18,761 nt of DNA from Lysinibacillus_B sp036662795 (GCF_036662795.1 NZ_JBAFWZ010000041.1:1-18761), one strand, 5' to 3'; shown: positions 6,396 to 13,680, numbered from the stretch's first letter. Numbers and translations: made by a program. Notes: generated by a model not told the origin, from the sequence alone.

Positions 6396-6744
6396 TGGCG
6401 AGTATTCCAACTACGAATTTTCTCATTGGCTAGTAAATTCCGAAAAGTGGCTAGTATTTTTGAAAAAGTGGCGAGTATTTTCAAAATTTCGGCTAGTATT
6501 TCGAAAAAAGTGGCTAGTAAATCTAGCATCCAATACTTATGTGGAAGAGTACATTTACTCTGGTGTTGTGATTTCCCTTTTGGCGAGTGTAGTCTCTTTT
6601 TGGCGAGTAAACATCGCGAATGGCGAGTATTCCAGCTGCGAATTTTCTCATTGGCTAGTAAATTCCGAAAAGTGGCTAGTATTTTTGAAAATGTGGCGAG
6701 TATTTTCAAAAGTTCGGCTAGTATTTTTGAAAAAGTGGCTAGTA
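6396..6744 (+). repeat. Phased repeat array B (core TGGC[G/T]AGTA)
   Basis: Cores start at 6396, 6427, 6448, 6469, 6490 (CGGCTAGTA), 6511, 6581 (ending in G), 6601, 6621, 6652, 6673, 6694, 6715 (CGGCTAGTA) and 6736. Steps are 31, 21, 21, 21, 21, 70, 20, 20, 31, 21, 21, 21, 21. The order 20-20-31-21-21 is the same as in the other arrays. The segment from 6396 and the one from 6621 are near-identical for about 125 bp, an internal duplication with a 225-bp period. Core strand is again plus. It occupies the gap between the Nudix start and the MarR terminator. Confidence 0.9.
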
Positions 6745-6746
6745 AA

Positions 6747-6781
6747 CCCCATCCCCATCCCCAGCACCCCATCCCCACCCC
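6747..6781 (-). other. Six-tract G-quadruplex / i-motif candidate
   Basis: The plus strand has six CCCC tracts (6747-6750, 6753-6756, 6759-6762, 6767-6770, 6773-6776, 6778-6781) with loops of 1-4 bases. The minus strand therefore carries six GGGG tracts, more than enough for an intramolecular quadruplex. It lies between the last repeat core and the MarR terminator, in otherwise AT-rich DNA. On the minus strand it comes after the terminator T-run, so only read-through RNA would contain it. Confidence 0.7.
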
Positions 6782-6792
6782 ACAATACAATC

Positions 6793-6819
6793 AAAAAAAC
6801 TGCTGATCGTGTCAGCAGT
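6793..6819 (-). terminator. Terminator of the MarR gene
   Basis: On the minus strand: ACTGCTGA (6819-6812), 5-base loop, TCAGCAGT (6806-6799), then seven T (6799-6793). It starts 4 bases after the stop codon. Confidence 0.92.
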
Positions 6820-6823
6820 CCAA

Positions 6824-7249
6824 TTAAAAATTAATGCATTTATTAAATATATTGCGTAAAGTTGTGATTTCATCTTCTGTGAGCATACCGAATAAGTGGT
6901 GCAGCAATGTGTCGATTTGCTGGCGGGATTGCTCGAGTACCTTCAAGCCTTCGTCGGTTATTGTAATTTGTGAAGCGCGGCGGTCGGCTTCATTTTGTGT
7001 TTTTTCAACAAAACCGCCCTTAATGAGCTTCGTCGTTAAGACAGTGACGCCACCAGTAGTGACCTTTAAACGCTCTGCAATGGCAGAGGGGCGTTTCGGA
7101 CCTTCATTCGCTAAAAAATCGAGTATTAAAATATGAGATTTTGAAAATCCAAGCTCATTATGACTGTTCCACTCATTCGCAATTTTACGCTCAAGTGTAG
7201 CGATAACCTCGAAAAGTGATGCGATATTTTCTCGTTTTTTTTGGTCCAT
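6824..7249 (-). CDS. MarR family transcriptional regulator
   Basis: A 141-residue winged helix-turn-helix repressor-type protein that should bind DNA as a dimer, often released by a small molecule or oxidant. The DNA-binding part is at about 38-100: SAIAERLKVTTGGVTVLTTKL as helix-turn-helix (55-75), then a wing with NEADRRASQITITDEG, the hallmark DRR near 89-91. N- and C-terminal helices would form the dimer interface. I set the start at ATG 7249, where GGAGATGA upstream gives a 12-base-spaced ribosome binding site. A TTG at 7267 and an ATG at 7261 are in frame, but the first lacks such a site and the second abuts it. A long inverted repeat at 7277-7321 lies directly upstream and may be its own operator. 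Target genes unknown; the Spx-like gene is the nearest candidate. Confidence 0.88.
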   Translation of the reverse strand: MDQKKRENIASLFEVIATLERKIANEWNSHNELGFSKSHILILDFLANEGPKRPSAIAERLKVTTGGVTVLTTKLIKGGFVEKTQNEADRRASQITITDEGLKVLEQSRQQIDTLLHHLFGMLTEDEITTLRNIFNKCINF

Positions 7250-7276
7250 AGGTCTTTTCATCTCCAAAACATTATT

Positions 7277-7321
7277 CAGAATGTGTGAAACAAGCCTAGG
7301 CCCAATATTTCACAGAATCTG
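7277..7321. promoter_or_regulatory. Long imperfect inverted repeat upstream of marR, candidate operator
   Basis: CAGAATGTGTGAAA (7277-7290) and TTTCACAGAATCTG (7308-7321) are inverted copies matching at 12 of 14 positions, with TGTGAAA/TTTCACA perfect. Between them lies a second palindrome, GCCTAGGC (7294-7301). No T-run follows, so it is not a terminator. It sits 28-72 bases before the chosen MarR start, where MarR proteins often repress themselves. Confidence 0.45.
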
Positions 7322-7347
7322 ATACCCTAATATTATTCTCTGATAAT

Positions 7348-7378
7348 AAAAAGAAAGCGGTGATGTTATTCAACCGCT
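7348..7378 (-). terminator. Terminator of the Spx-like gene
   Basis: On the minus strand AGCGGT (7378-7373) pairs with ACCGCT (7361-7356) around an 11-base loop, followed by TTTCTTTTTATT. The stem overlaps the last codons of the gene. The short stem makes it moderate in strength. Confidence 0.65.
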
Positions 7379-7767
7379 AGTTTTTGTAATGCGTTTAGTT
7401 CAAATGCACGTACTTTACGTGGAATAAAACGACGTATATCCATTTCATTATAGCCTACCTGAATGCGTTTTTCATCTAACAAAATAGGGCTACGAAGCAT
7501 GCGTGGATGCTGCTGAATTAGGTTATAAAGCTCTTGTATGGAAAGCTGATCAATATCAACCTGTAAATTTTTAAAATCATTTGAGTTTGTGGCAATAATT
7601 TCGTCTGTTCCGTCCTCTGTCATACTTAAAATATTTTTAAACTCTGCTAGTGTTAACGGCTGAGAAGTGATGCGTTTTTCTGTATAAGTAATGTTGTTTT
7701 CATTTAACCATTTTAAAGCTTTTCGTGATGAGGAACAGCTAGATTGCGTATAGATAGTTACTGACAT
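7366..7767 (-). CDS. Spx/ArsC family regulator with CxxS in place of CxxC
   Basis: A 133-residue protein closely resembling Spx, the thiol-stress regulator that binds the RNA polymerase alpha subunit C-terminal domain. Shared features: N-terminal YTQSSCSSSRKA, EDGTDEII with Gly53 matching the alpha-contacting Gly52 of Spx, LRSPILLDEKRIQVGYNE with Arg92, and IRRFIPRKVR. Spx normally carries a CxxC redox switch (Cys10/Cys13). Here Cys11 is kept but the second cysteine is Ser14, so no intramolecular disulfide can form. It may be constitutive, or sense by mixed disulfide. GAGGAA lies 8 bases before ATG 7767. The promoter region has two repeated operator-like elements. The true spx gene may be elsewhere in the genome; this could be a paralogue. 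Confidence 0.88.
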   Translation of the reverse strand: MSVTIYTQSSCSSSRKALKWLNENNITYTEKRITSQPLTLAEFKNILSMTEDGTDEIIATNSNDFKNLQVDIDQLSIQELYNLIQQHPRMLRSPILLDEKRIQVGYNEMDIRRFIPRKVRAFELNALQKLAVE

Positions 7768-7804
7768 AAATAATTCCTCGCTTTCAAGTTTTGTTTTGCG
7801 ATAG

Positions 7805-7855
7805 CTTACTTATAAGATAATTTATTATACTTATATCTTACTTGTAAGGTAATTT
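7805..7855. repeat. Two 19-bp operator-like repeats around the spx-like promoter
   Basis: CTTACTTATAAGATAATTT (7805-7823) and CTTACTTGTAAGGTAATTT (7837-7855) differ at two positions and are 32 bp apart, about three helical turns. Each contains a TTAC-N7-(A/G)TAA dyad. In addition TAAGATA (7813-7819) and TATCTTA (7834-7840) are inverted copies flanking the -10. One repeat overlaps the -35 and the other the expected start site, an arrangement suited to cooperative repression. Confidence 0.55.
7824..7852 (-). promoter_or_regulatory. Candidate promoter of the Spx-like gene
   Basis: On the minus strand TTACCT (7852-7847) and TATAAT (7829-7824) are 17 bases apart, a perfect -10 with a weak -35. 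Transcription would start near 7817, about 50 bases before the ATG. Both elements touch or lie between the direct repeats at 7805-7855. Confidence 0.55.
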
Positions 7856-8013
7856 GATTGCAAGCGTTTTTTCACTGCAATTGTAAATTTATATCCAATT
7901 ATTTTATACCCGACTTACTACTAATTTATACGTATTTCTTTAAAAAAAGTTTCAATTCACGAAAAATTTACAAGCAAATAACATTTTAATTCATAGTAAT
8001 CTTATAAACTATA

Positions 8014-8042
8014 TTGACGTTTACCTTTTTTGTCAGTATTAT
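8014..8042 (+). promoter_or_regulatory. Sigma-A promoter of the opp operon
   Basis: TTGACG (8014-8019), 17-base spacer, TATTAT (8037-8042): one mismatch in each box from consensus. The -10 ends 31 bases before the oppA start codon. The -35 coincides with an in-frame upstream start at 8014, which is therefore ruled out. Bases 7861-8013 before it are AT-rich with nothing else I can support. Confidence 0.75.
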
Positions 8043-8073
8043 TAGGAAAAATAGAGAATATGGGGGAAGAGAA

Positions 8074-9669
8074 ATGAAAAAAATTTATTTGGTAGCTCTC
8101 TTATCACTACTAATTGCAGTGCTTGCTGCTTGTAGCGGTGGAGATAAGAATTCGACAGACAATAACGATTCAAGCAATGCCACTTCTAGTGAACCAAAGA
8201 AAGGCGGTTCATTAACAGTTGCGGTAACAGGGGATCCCAATGTATTAAATCCACTTTATACAGGGGACCGTGTATCTTTAACAATTCAACAAGCGTTATT
8301 CGCACCGTTGTTTTATACGGACGGCGGTGAAGTAGAACCAGCACTTGCAGAGTCTTTAACTCCTTCTGAAGATAATTTAACGTACACATTAAAGCTGAAG
8401 GAAGGGTTAACTTGGCATGATGGGGAAACTTTAAATGCAGATGATATCGTGTTCACGATGAGTTCTTTATTAGACGAGGGGCAAAACAGCTCGATTCGTG
8501 GTAGCTTCGTTTATGATGGGAAACCAGTTCAAGTAACGAAAGTAGATGAAACAACGGTAGAATTCAAATTACCAGTTATCGCGCCAGCATTTGAATCTGC
8601 TCTACAAAGCTTATTCCCAATTCCAGAGCATGTATTTGCAGGAGAAGCGGATTTACAAAAAAGCACTAAAAACAGTGCGCCAATCGGTTCAGGGCCATTT
8701 AAATTTGTAGAATACAAGCCAAGTCAATATATGAAGCTTGAGCGTTTTGATGGTTACTTTGCCGGTGCAGCATATTTAGATAATGTGGTGTTCCAAATTG
8801 TAAAGGATGAGAATGCAGCTGGCTTAGCGTTACAAAATGGTGAAATTAACTTAAAAGCAATCCAACCGACAGAGGTAGAGCAAGTAAAATCAACATCTAA
8901 CGTGGAGCTCGTAACGTATCCGGAATATCGTTTAGTGTATATGGCATTAAACCATAATATCGAAGCGCTTCAAAATAAAAAATTCCGCCAAGCATTAGCG
9001 TTAACCCTAGACCGAAACGATATGATTCAGGCGGCATTCGGATCAGACGAATATGCTGAACCAGCTTATTCTATCTTTACAAAGGATGTTGAGTATTTAG
9101 CAGCTGACCTTGAGCAAAATGCACAGGATGTAAAGAAAGCGAAGCAATTATTAGAAGAGAGCGGCATTGATCCTTCTAAACTAAAATTGAATATGTACTT
9201 CGCAAGCAACAATAAAGCGTTAGAAGGAATTGCACTGTATACACAGCAACAGTTCAAGGAAATTGGTGTTGATTTAGTGTTAGACGCCGGAGATTCAAGC
9301 ACGATTTTCACAGCGGCAGAGGATCGTGAAGGAACAGATTATGCATTCTTATTAAATGGTTATATAATGGGTAGTGAGGCAGATAGCTATAAGCTGTTAT
9401 TCATGTCAAATGCCGCTTATAACTATGCGAACTACAAAAATGCTACATTAGATCCGTTATGGGAAAAGGGTGCTGTTACGCCAAACGGTCCTGAGCGAGG
9501 AGCTATTTACGCAGAAATTCAAGAGGCGTTAGCGGAAGACGTAGCTGTGTATCCAATCTCTTATAACTACAATGTTATTGCGTTAGATAAACGTTACGGC
9601 GGATTAGAAGAAGCAAAACCAATCCCAGTGACAATGGTTCGTGATCTTTCGAAAATTTATTTAAAATAA
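8074..9669 (+). CDS. oppA: Peptide ABC transporter substrate-binding lipoprotein (family 5)
   Basis: A 531-residue extracellular solute-binding protein that would capture peptides and hand them to the OppBC pore. It has a lipoprotein signal: MKK, a hydrophobic stretch, then lipobox LAAC with Cys20, followed by a flexible S/N/D-rich linker to about 45. The mature part is a family 5 (OppA/DppA/AppA) protein: GGSLTVAVTGDPNVLNPL, LTYTLKLKEGLTWHDGETLNADD split over 110-135, and SGPFKFVEY. The start is ATG 8074 with GGGGGAAG upstream; the longer ORF start at 8014 falls in the promoter. First gene of oppABCDF order. Two terminator-like hairpins follow it, so the binding protein is probably made in excess over the membrane parts. 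It could be AppA- or DppE-like; substrate length is not predictable. Confidence 0.92.
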   Translation: MKKIYLVALLSLLIAVLAACSGGDKNSTDNNDSSNATSSEPKKGGSLTVAVTGDPNVLNPLYTGDRVSLTIQQALFAPLFYTDGGEVEPALAESLTPSEDNLTYTLKLKEGLTWHDGETLNADDIVFTMSSLLDEGQNSSIRGSFVYDGKPVQVTKVDETTVEFKLPVIAPAFESALQSLFPIPEHVFAGEADLQKSTKNSAPIGSGPFKFVEYKPSQYMKLERFDGYFAGAAYLDNVVFQIVKDENAAGLALQNGEINLKAIQPTEVEQVKSTSNVELVTYPEYRLVYMALNHNIEALQNKKFRQALALTLDRNDMIQAAFGSDEYAEPAYSIFTKDVEYLAADLEQNAQDVKKAKQLLEESGIDPSKLKLNMYFASNNKALEGIALYTQQQFKEIGVDLVLDAGDSSTIFTAAEDREGTDYAFLLNGYIMGSEADSYKLLFMSNAAYNYANYKNATLDPLWEKGAVTPNGPERGAIYAEIQEALAEDVAVYPISYNYNVIALDKRYGGLEEAKPIPVTMVRDLSKIYLK

Positions 9670-9677
9670 TCAAGAGA

Positions 9678-9709
9678 CTGGCCTCCAAATGGTAGGTCAG
9701 CTTTTGTTT
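9678..9709 (+). terminator. First hairpin between oppA and oppB
   Basis: CTGGCCT (9678-9684) pairs with AGGTCAG (9694-9700, one G-T), 9-base loop, then CTTTTGTTT. A modest terminator or mRNA-stabilising hairpin at the oppA 3' end. Confidence 0.6.
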
Positions 9710-9744
9710 GCACACAAAAAAGGTGAATATCTTCATGGAAAAAG

Positions 9745-9782
9745 ACGTCATCTCGCTCTATTTGGGGGCGAGATGTGTTTTT
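9745..9782 (+). terminator. Second hairpin between oppA and oppB (attenuating terminator)
   Basis: CATCTCGC (9749-9756) pairs perfectly with GCGAGATG (9768-9775), extended by three pairs past a bulge, followed by five T (9778-9782). It should be a partial terminator because oppB-F lack any other clear promoter. Confidence 0.75.
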
Positions 9783-9805
9783 CTCATTTGTTAGGAGGAG
9801 TGTTA

Positions 9806-10750
9806 ATGGCGAAAATGATTGGGAAACGCTTACTGCAAGTAATTCCGATGCTCTTTGTGTTATCCATAATTTCGTTTTTATTAATTAAGCTCGCACCTGG
9901 TGACCCTGTTCGGATGTATGTAACACCGAATATGAAGCCAGAAGATGTCGAGCGAATTCGTGAAAGTCTAGGCTTAAATGATCATATTATTGTGCAATAT
10001 GTGAAGTGGCTTACAGAGCTTTTGCAGGGGAATTTAGGCTATTCTATCCGGACGAGTCAGCCAGTGCTAGATGAAATAATGGTACGTATACTACCGACGC
10101 TTGGATTAATGGGGGCTGCAATCTTATTAACTTTAGTGATTTCAATTCCACTAGGTTTAATTGCAGCAAACAAGGAAAACAGTATTTTTGATCGTATGTT
10201 TAACCTTTTTGCTTATGTGGGAATCTCCATCCCATCATTTTGGTTAGGAATCCTACTTATTATTTTCTTTGCGATTAAATTGCAATGGTTCCCAACGATG
10301 GGGATGCGCACAATTGGCATGAATACATGGGGTGACTTATTAAGTCATGCTGTGTTACCAGTTATTGCACTAACGTTCCATTCTTTTGCCGTGTATTATC
10401 GCTATGTTCGTTCCAATACAATTAGCGAGCTAAAGGAGGAGTACGTGCAGTTCCAGCGAGCAAAAGGGTTGTCACGTACAGAAATTATTAAAAATCATGT
10501 ACTGAAAAATGTGTTGCTACCGATTATTACACTACTAGGGATGTCACTACCTAGCTTAGTTTCCGGTGCCTTTATTATTGAAAAGATCTTTTCGTGGCCA
10601 GGGATGGGGACATATGGCATCGATGCGATTTTTGCCTTTGATTACCCAGTCATTATGGCGATTACGCTGCTCTCTGGATTATTATTAATTATCGGAAATT
10701 TACTCGCGGATATTACGTATCAAATAATAGATCCGCGTATTCGAAAGTGA
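9806..10750 (+). CDS. oppB: Peptide ABC transporter permease OppB
   Basis: A 314-residue inner-pore permease of the OppB/DppB/AppB family. It starts with a typical N-terminal helix (MIGKRLLQVIPMLFVLSIIS), then APGDPVR, a long extracellular segment, and further membrane helices at about 97-120, 135-158, 180-200, 237-260 and 285-305. The EAA-type loop that docks the ATPase is at about 211-235 (EEYVQFQRAKGLSRTEIIKN). I moved the start to ATG 9806, preceded by TTAGGAGGAG 7 bases away; the ORF is open back to 9689, but that part overlaps the second terminator hairpin and is not conserved-looking. Ten bases separate it from oppC. Confidence 0.93.
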   Translation: MAKMIGKRLLQVIPMLFVLSIISFLLIKLAPGDPVRMYVTPNMKPEDVERIRESLGLNDHIIVQYVKWLTELLQGNLGYSIRTSQPVLDEIMVRILPTLGLMGAAILLTLVISIPLGLIAANKENSIFDRMFNLFAYVGISIPSFWLGILLIIFFAIKLQWFPTMGMRTIGMNTWGDLLSHAVLPVIALTFHSFAVYYRYVRSNTISELKEEYVQFQRAKGLSRTEIIKNHVLKNVLLPIITLLGMSLPSLVSGAFIIEKIFSWPGMGTYGIDAIFAFDYPVIMAITLLSGLLLIIGNLLADITYQIIDPRIRK

Positions 10751-10760
10751 GGTAATAGAC

Positions 10761-11651
10761 ATGAAAGATTCGCGATTTACATTTGTAGAAAGTAAGCAAC
10801 AAGGGACTGAAGTGTCTTATGTATCTCGACAAGATTCTGTTTGGCAAACATTTAAGCGGGATAAGCGTGCGATGTTTGCGGTCGCTGTATTAACGCTATT
10901 AATGATTGCAAGTGCGCTTGCATTCCTATCCCCGTATGATCCGAACGAGCTTGCTGTGCAAAATAAATTACAGCCGCCATCCTCGGCGCACTGGTTTGGA
11001 ACAGATGAATACGGCCGTGATTATTTCACACGTATATTATATGGTGGGCAAGTTTCGTTAGCAGTTGGATTTGCTGCAATGATTATATCGGTATCAATCG
11101 GTGTACTTTTTGGTACAATTAGCGCCTATGTTGGCGGAGCTCTTGATAATTTAATGATGCGTTTATTAGATATTTTAATGTCACTGCCATCATTCTTTTT
11201 AATTATGATACTAAGTGCGTATTTGAAGCTAGGATTTGTCAGCATTATTTTAATTATTGGCTTCCTAAGCTGGATGGATGTTGCACGTATTGTTCGAGCA
11301 CAGACACTCACTATTAAGCAGCGAGAATTTGTGTTATATGCGCAGGCAACAGGGGCATCTAAGGCACGTATTATTTGGAAGCATATCGTACCTGGGATTA
11401 TTCCTTCGATTATCGTTGCCGCTTCTTTGAATGTAGCTTATGCGATTTTAACTGAGAGTGCACTAAGCTTTTTAGGATTAGGTATTAAGCCACCAGATTC
11501 GTCCTGGGGAAGTATGCTCAACAATGCCCAAGCGTATATTGGTCAGGCAAGCTATTTAGCGGTGTTCCCAGGTATTTGTGTACTGCTACTTATTTTAGCG
11601 TTTAATATTTTAGGAGATGCGCTTCAAAAAGCGATTGAGCCGAAAAGATAG
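10761..11651 (+). CDS. oppC: Peptide ABC transporter permease OppC
   Basis: A 296-residue permease partner of OppB. It has a cytoplasmic N-terminal tail of about 38 residues, a first helix (40-57), then the OppC_N type region with SPYDPNELAV and the family signature HWFGTDEYGRDYFTRILYGG (77-96), followed by about five more membrane helices. The EAA loop is at about 189-210 (EFVLYAQATGASKARIIWKH), and the conserved SALSFLGLG follows near 232-241. GAGGT lies 8 bases before ATG. The stop is 10 bases before the OppD start, consistent with one operon. Confidence 0.93.
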   Translation: MKDSRFTFVESKQQGTEVSYVSRQDSVWQTFKRDKRAMFAVAVLTLLMIASALAFLSPYDPNELAVQNKLQPPSSAHWFGTDEYGRDYFTRILYGGQVSLAVGFAAMIISVSIGVLFGTISAYVGGALDNLMMRLLDILMSLPSFFLIMILSAYLKLGFVSIILIIGFLSWMDVARIVRAQTLTIKQREFVLYAQATGASKARIIWKHIVPGIIPSIIVAASLNVAYAILTESALSFLGLGIKPPDSSWGSMLNNAQAYIGQASYLAVFPGICVLLLILAFNILGDALQKAIEPKR

Positions 11652-11661
11652 TGAGGTTGGT

Positions 11662-12714
11662 ATGATGAAAAAACAAAAAGTACTAGCAATAAAAGATCTA
11701 CATGTTCAGTTTACGACAGCTCATGCCACTGTACAGGCGATTCGTGGCATCGACTTTGATTTATACGAGGGTGAAACATTTGCCATAGTAGGAGAGTCGG
11801 GTTCAGGTAAATCCGTCACAACGAAGGCGATTACAGGACTGCTACCAGAAAAAAGAACAAGCATTCCAAAGGGCGAAATCCTTTATAATGGTACGGATTT
11901 AACAAAGCTTAGTGAAAAGAGGCTGGAGGGGATTCGTGGGAAGGAAATCGCGATGGTTTTTCAGGACCCGATGACCTCTCTTAGTCCAACAATGAAAATT
12001 CGCAAGCAAATTACAGAGCCGTTAATAAAGCACTTAGGCATGTCAAAGGGAGATGCCAATAAACGAGCGTTAGAGCTTCTACAGCAGGTTGGAATTCGTG
12101 ATGCCGAGCAACGTTTAGAGCAGTATCCACACGAGCTATCTGGTGGAATGCGTCAGCGTGTCGTCATTGCCATTGCGATTAGCTGTAATCCCAAAGTTTT
12201 AATTGCAGACGAACCAACAACAGCACTCGATGTAACGATTCAAGCGCAAATACTGGAGCTGTTGAAACGATTGCAACGAGAAATGAACATGACGATTATT
12301 TTTATTACACATGATTTAGGTGTTGTGGCGAATGTTGCTGATCGAGTTGGTGTGATGTATGCCGGGAAGCTTGTAGAGATTGGACAAACTGATGAAATTT
12401 TTTACAATCCCCAGCATCCATACACTTGGGGATTAATCGGTTCGATGCCCACACTAGATATGGCGGAAAGCCGCTTAGCAGCAATTCCAGGCTCGCCACC
12501 TGATTTAGCCAACCCACCTACTGGAGATGCGTTTGCCGCCCGAAATCCGTTTGCACTGCAAATTGATTTTGAGGAGCAGCCACCATTTTTTGCAGTATCC
12601 CCAACGCATAGAGCTGCTACTTGGCTATTACATGAGGATGCACCTAAAGTGGAGCTACCTTCAGAAATTGCGCGTCGTAAGAGAATTTTTGCATCGATTG
12701 GGGGGAATGTTTGA
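11662..12714 (+). CDS. oppD: Peptide ABC transporter ATPase OppD, lacking C-terminal cysteines
   Basis: A 350-residue ATPase that drives peptide import with OppF. Walker A GESGSGKS (44-51), signature LSGGMRQ (159-165), Walker B VLIADEP (179-185) and switch His217 are intact. The C-terminal oligopeptide-transporter extension is present: PGSPPDL, FAARNPFALQI, FEEQPPFFAVSPTHRAATWL. In most OppD/DppD proteins this extension reads like GC-FAPRCP-C-RCWL and its four cysteines can bind an iron-sulfur cluster. Here they are Asp289, Asn295, Asp302 and Thr320, so no cluster can form. The start is ATG 11662 with GAGG 5 bases upstream; ATG 11665 gives 8-base spacing and is equally likely. The stop overlaps the OppF start (TGATG). 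Confidence 0.93.
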   Translation: MMKKQKVLAIKDLHVQFTTAHATVQAIRGIDFDLYEGETFAIVGESGSGKSVTTKAITGLLPEKRTSIPKGEILYNGTDLTKLSEKRLEGIRGKEIAMVFQDPMTSLSPTMKIRKQITEPLIKHLGMSKGDANKRALELLQQVGIRDAEQRLEQYPHELSGGMRQRVVIAIAISCNPKVLIADEPTTALDVTIQAQILELLKRLQREMNMTIIFITHDLGVVANVADRVGVMYAGKLVEIGQTDEIFYNPQHPYTWGLIGSMPTLDMAESRLAAIPGSPPDLANPPTGDAFAARNPFALQIDFEEQPPFFAVSPTHRAATWLLHEDAPKVELPSEIARRKRIFASIGGNV

Positions 12715-13619
12715 TGCCACGTGAAGCACTATTACAGGTAAAGGATTTGCATGTAACCTTTAATGCAGGAAAAGCGAATGAAGTGCGTGCGGTGAATGGC
12801 ATTTCCTTTGAAATTTTTAAAGGTGAAACGTTTGGATTGGTAGGGGAATCAGGCTGCGGAAAATCAACAACTGGTCGTACTATTTTACATTTAGTAAAGC
12901 CAACAAGTGGGGAGATTTTATTCCAGGGCGAGGATATTTATCGTGTGAAAAATCGCCGTCAGCTAAAGGATTTCCAGCGCTATATTCAAATGATTTTCCA
13001 GGACCCTTACGCCAGCCTCGATGCTCGTATGAAGGTCCGTGATATTATTGCAGAAGGTATGGATATTCATAAGTTATACACATCGAAGCAGGAGCGCGAG
13101 CAAATTGTCCGTGAATTACTTGTGAAGGTCGGGCTAAGCCACGCACATGCCGACCTATATCCGAGTGAATTTTCCGGCGGTCAGCGTCAGCGTATTGGTA
13201 TAGCACGTGCATTAGCCGTAAAGCCTAAGCTTATCGTAGCGGACGAGCCAATATCAGCACTCGATGTCTCTATTCAAGCGCAGGTTGTAAATTTAATGAA
13301 GGATCTACAAATCCAAGAGGATCTAACATTTTTATTTATTGCGCATGATTTATCAATGGTTCGTTACATTAGCGACCGTATTGGTGTTATGTATAATGGT
13401 CGTCTTGTAGAGCTTGCAGAGGCCAATATACTTTATGAAAATTCGGTTCACCCATATACAAAATCATTATTATCGGCAATACCAATTCCGGAGCCACTGC
13501 TTGAACGTAGCCGTGAGCGTATTGCCTATAACGCAGATGTTTTTGCTAGTTTTGAGGGCGATAATCCCACAATGAAGGAAATTGAACCCGGGCATTTTGT
13601 CTATTGCACGGAAATTTAA
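12714..13619 (+). CDS. oppF: Peptide ABC transporter ATPase OppF
   Basis: A 301-residue partner ATPase of OppD. Walker A GESGCGKS (44-51), Q-loop in MIFQDPYASLD (93-103), signature FSGGQRQR (153-160), Walker B LIVADEPISALD (173-184) and H-loop IAHDLS are all intact. The C-terminal extension ends EIEPGHFVYC as in other OppF proteins. The start ATG shares one base with the OppD stop (TGATG), with GGGGGG 8 bases upstream, so translation is probably coupled. TTG 12711 is a less likely alternative. Last gene of the operon, followed by a good terminator. Confidence 0.93.
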   Translation: MPREALLQVKDLHVTFNAGKANEVRAVNGISFEIFKGETFGLVGESGCGKSTTGRTILHLVKPTSGEILFQGEDIYRVKNRRQLKDFQRYIQMIFQDPYASLDARMKVRDIIAEGMDIHKLYTSKQEREQIVRELLVKVGLSHAHADLYPSEFSGGQRQRIGIARALAVKPKLIVADEPISALDVSIQAQVVNLMKDLQIQEDLTFLFIAHDLSMVRYISDRIGVMYNGRLVELAEANILYENSVHPYTKSLLSAIPIPEPLLERSRERIAYNADVFASFEGDNPTMKEIEPGHFVYCTEI

Positions 13620-13644
13620 GGTGTTGTTGAGGTTTTGAATGGAA

Positions 13645-13680
13645 GGCATCCCGTTCTCTAATAGGAGCGGGGTGCTTTTT
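13645..13680 (+). terminator. Terminator of the opp operon
   Basis: GCATCCCG (13646-13653) pairs with CGGGGTGC (13668-13675, one G-T), with a possible CTC/GAG extension in the loop, then five T (13676-13680). Confidence 0.88.

Noticed and set aside
6371..6790. 139-residue minus-strand ORF across array B
   Set aside because: Composed of repeat translation (ILATFSK units) plus the GGGG tract; no ribosome binding site and the opposite strand is open too.
8014..8073. Longer N-terminus for oppA beginning MTFTFFVSIIRK
   Set aside because: The start coincides with the -35 box of a good sigma-A promoter, and the lipoprotein signal begins cleanly at 8074.
9689..9805. Longer N-terminus for oppB
   Set aside because: It overlaps the two hairpins, and ATG 9806 has a strong ribosome binding site and a typical OppB start.
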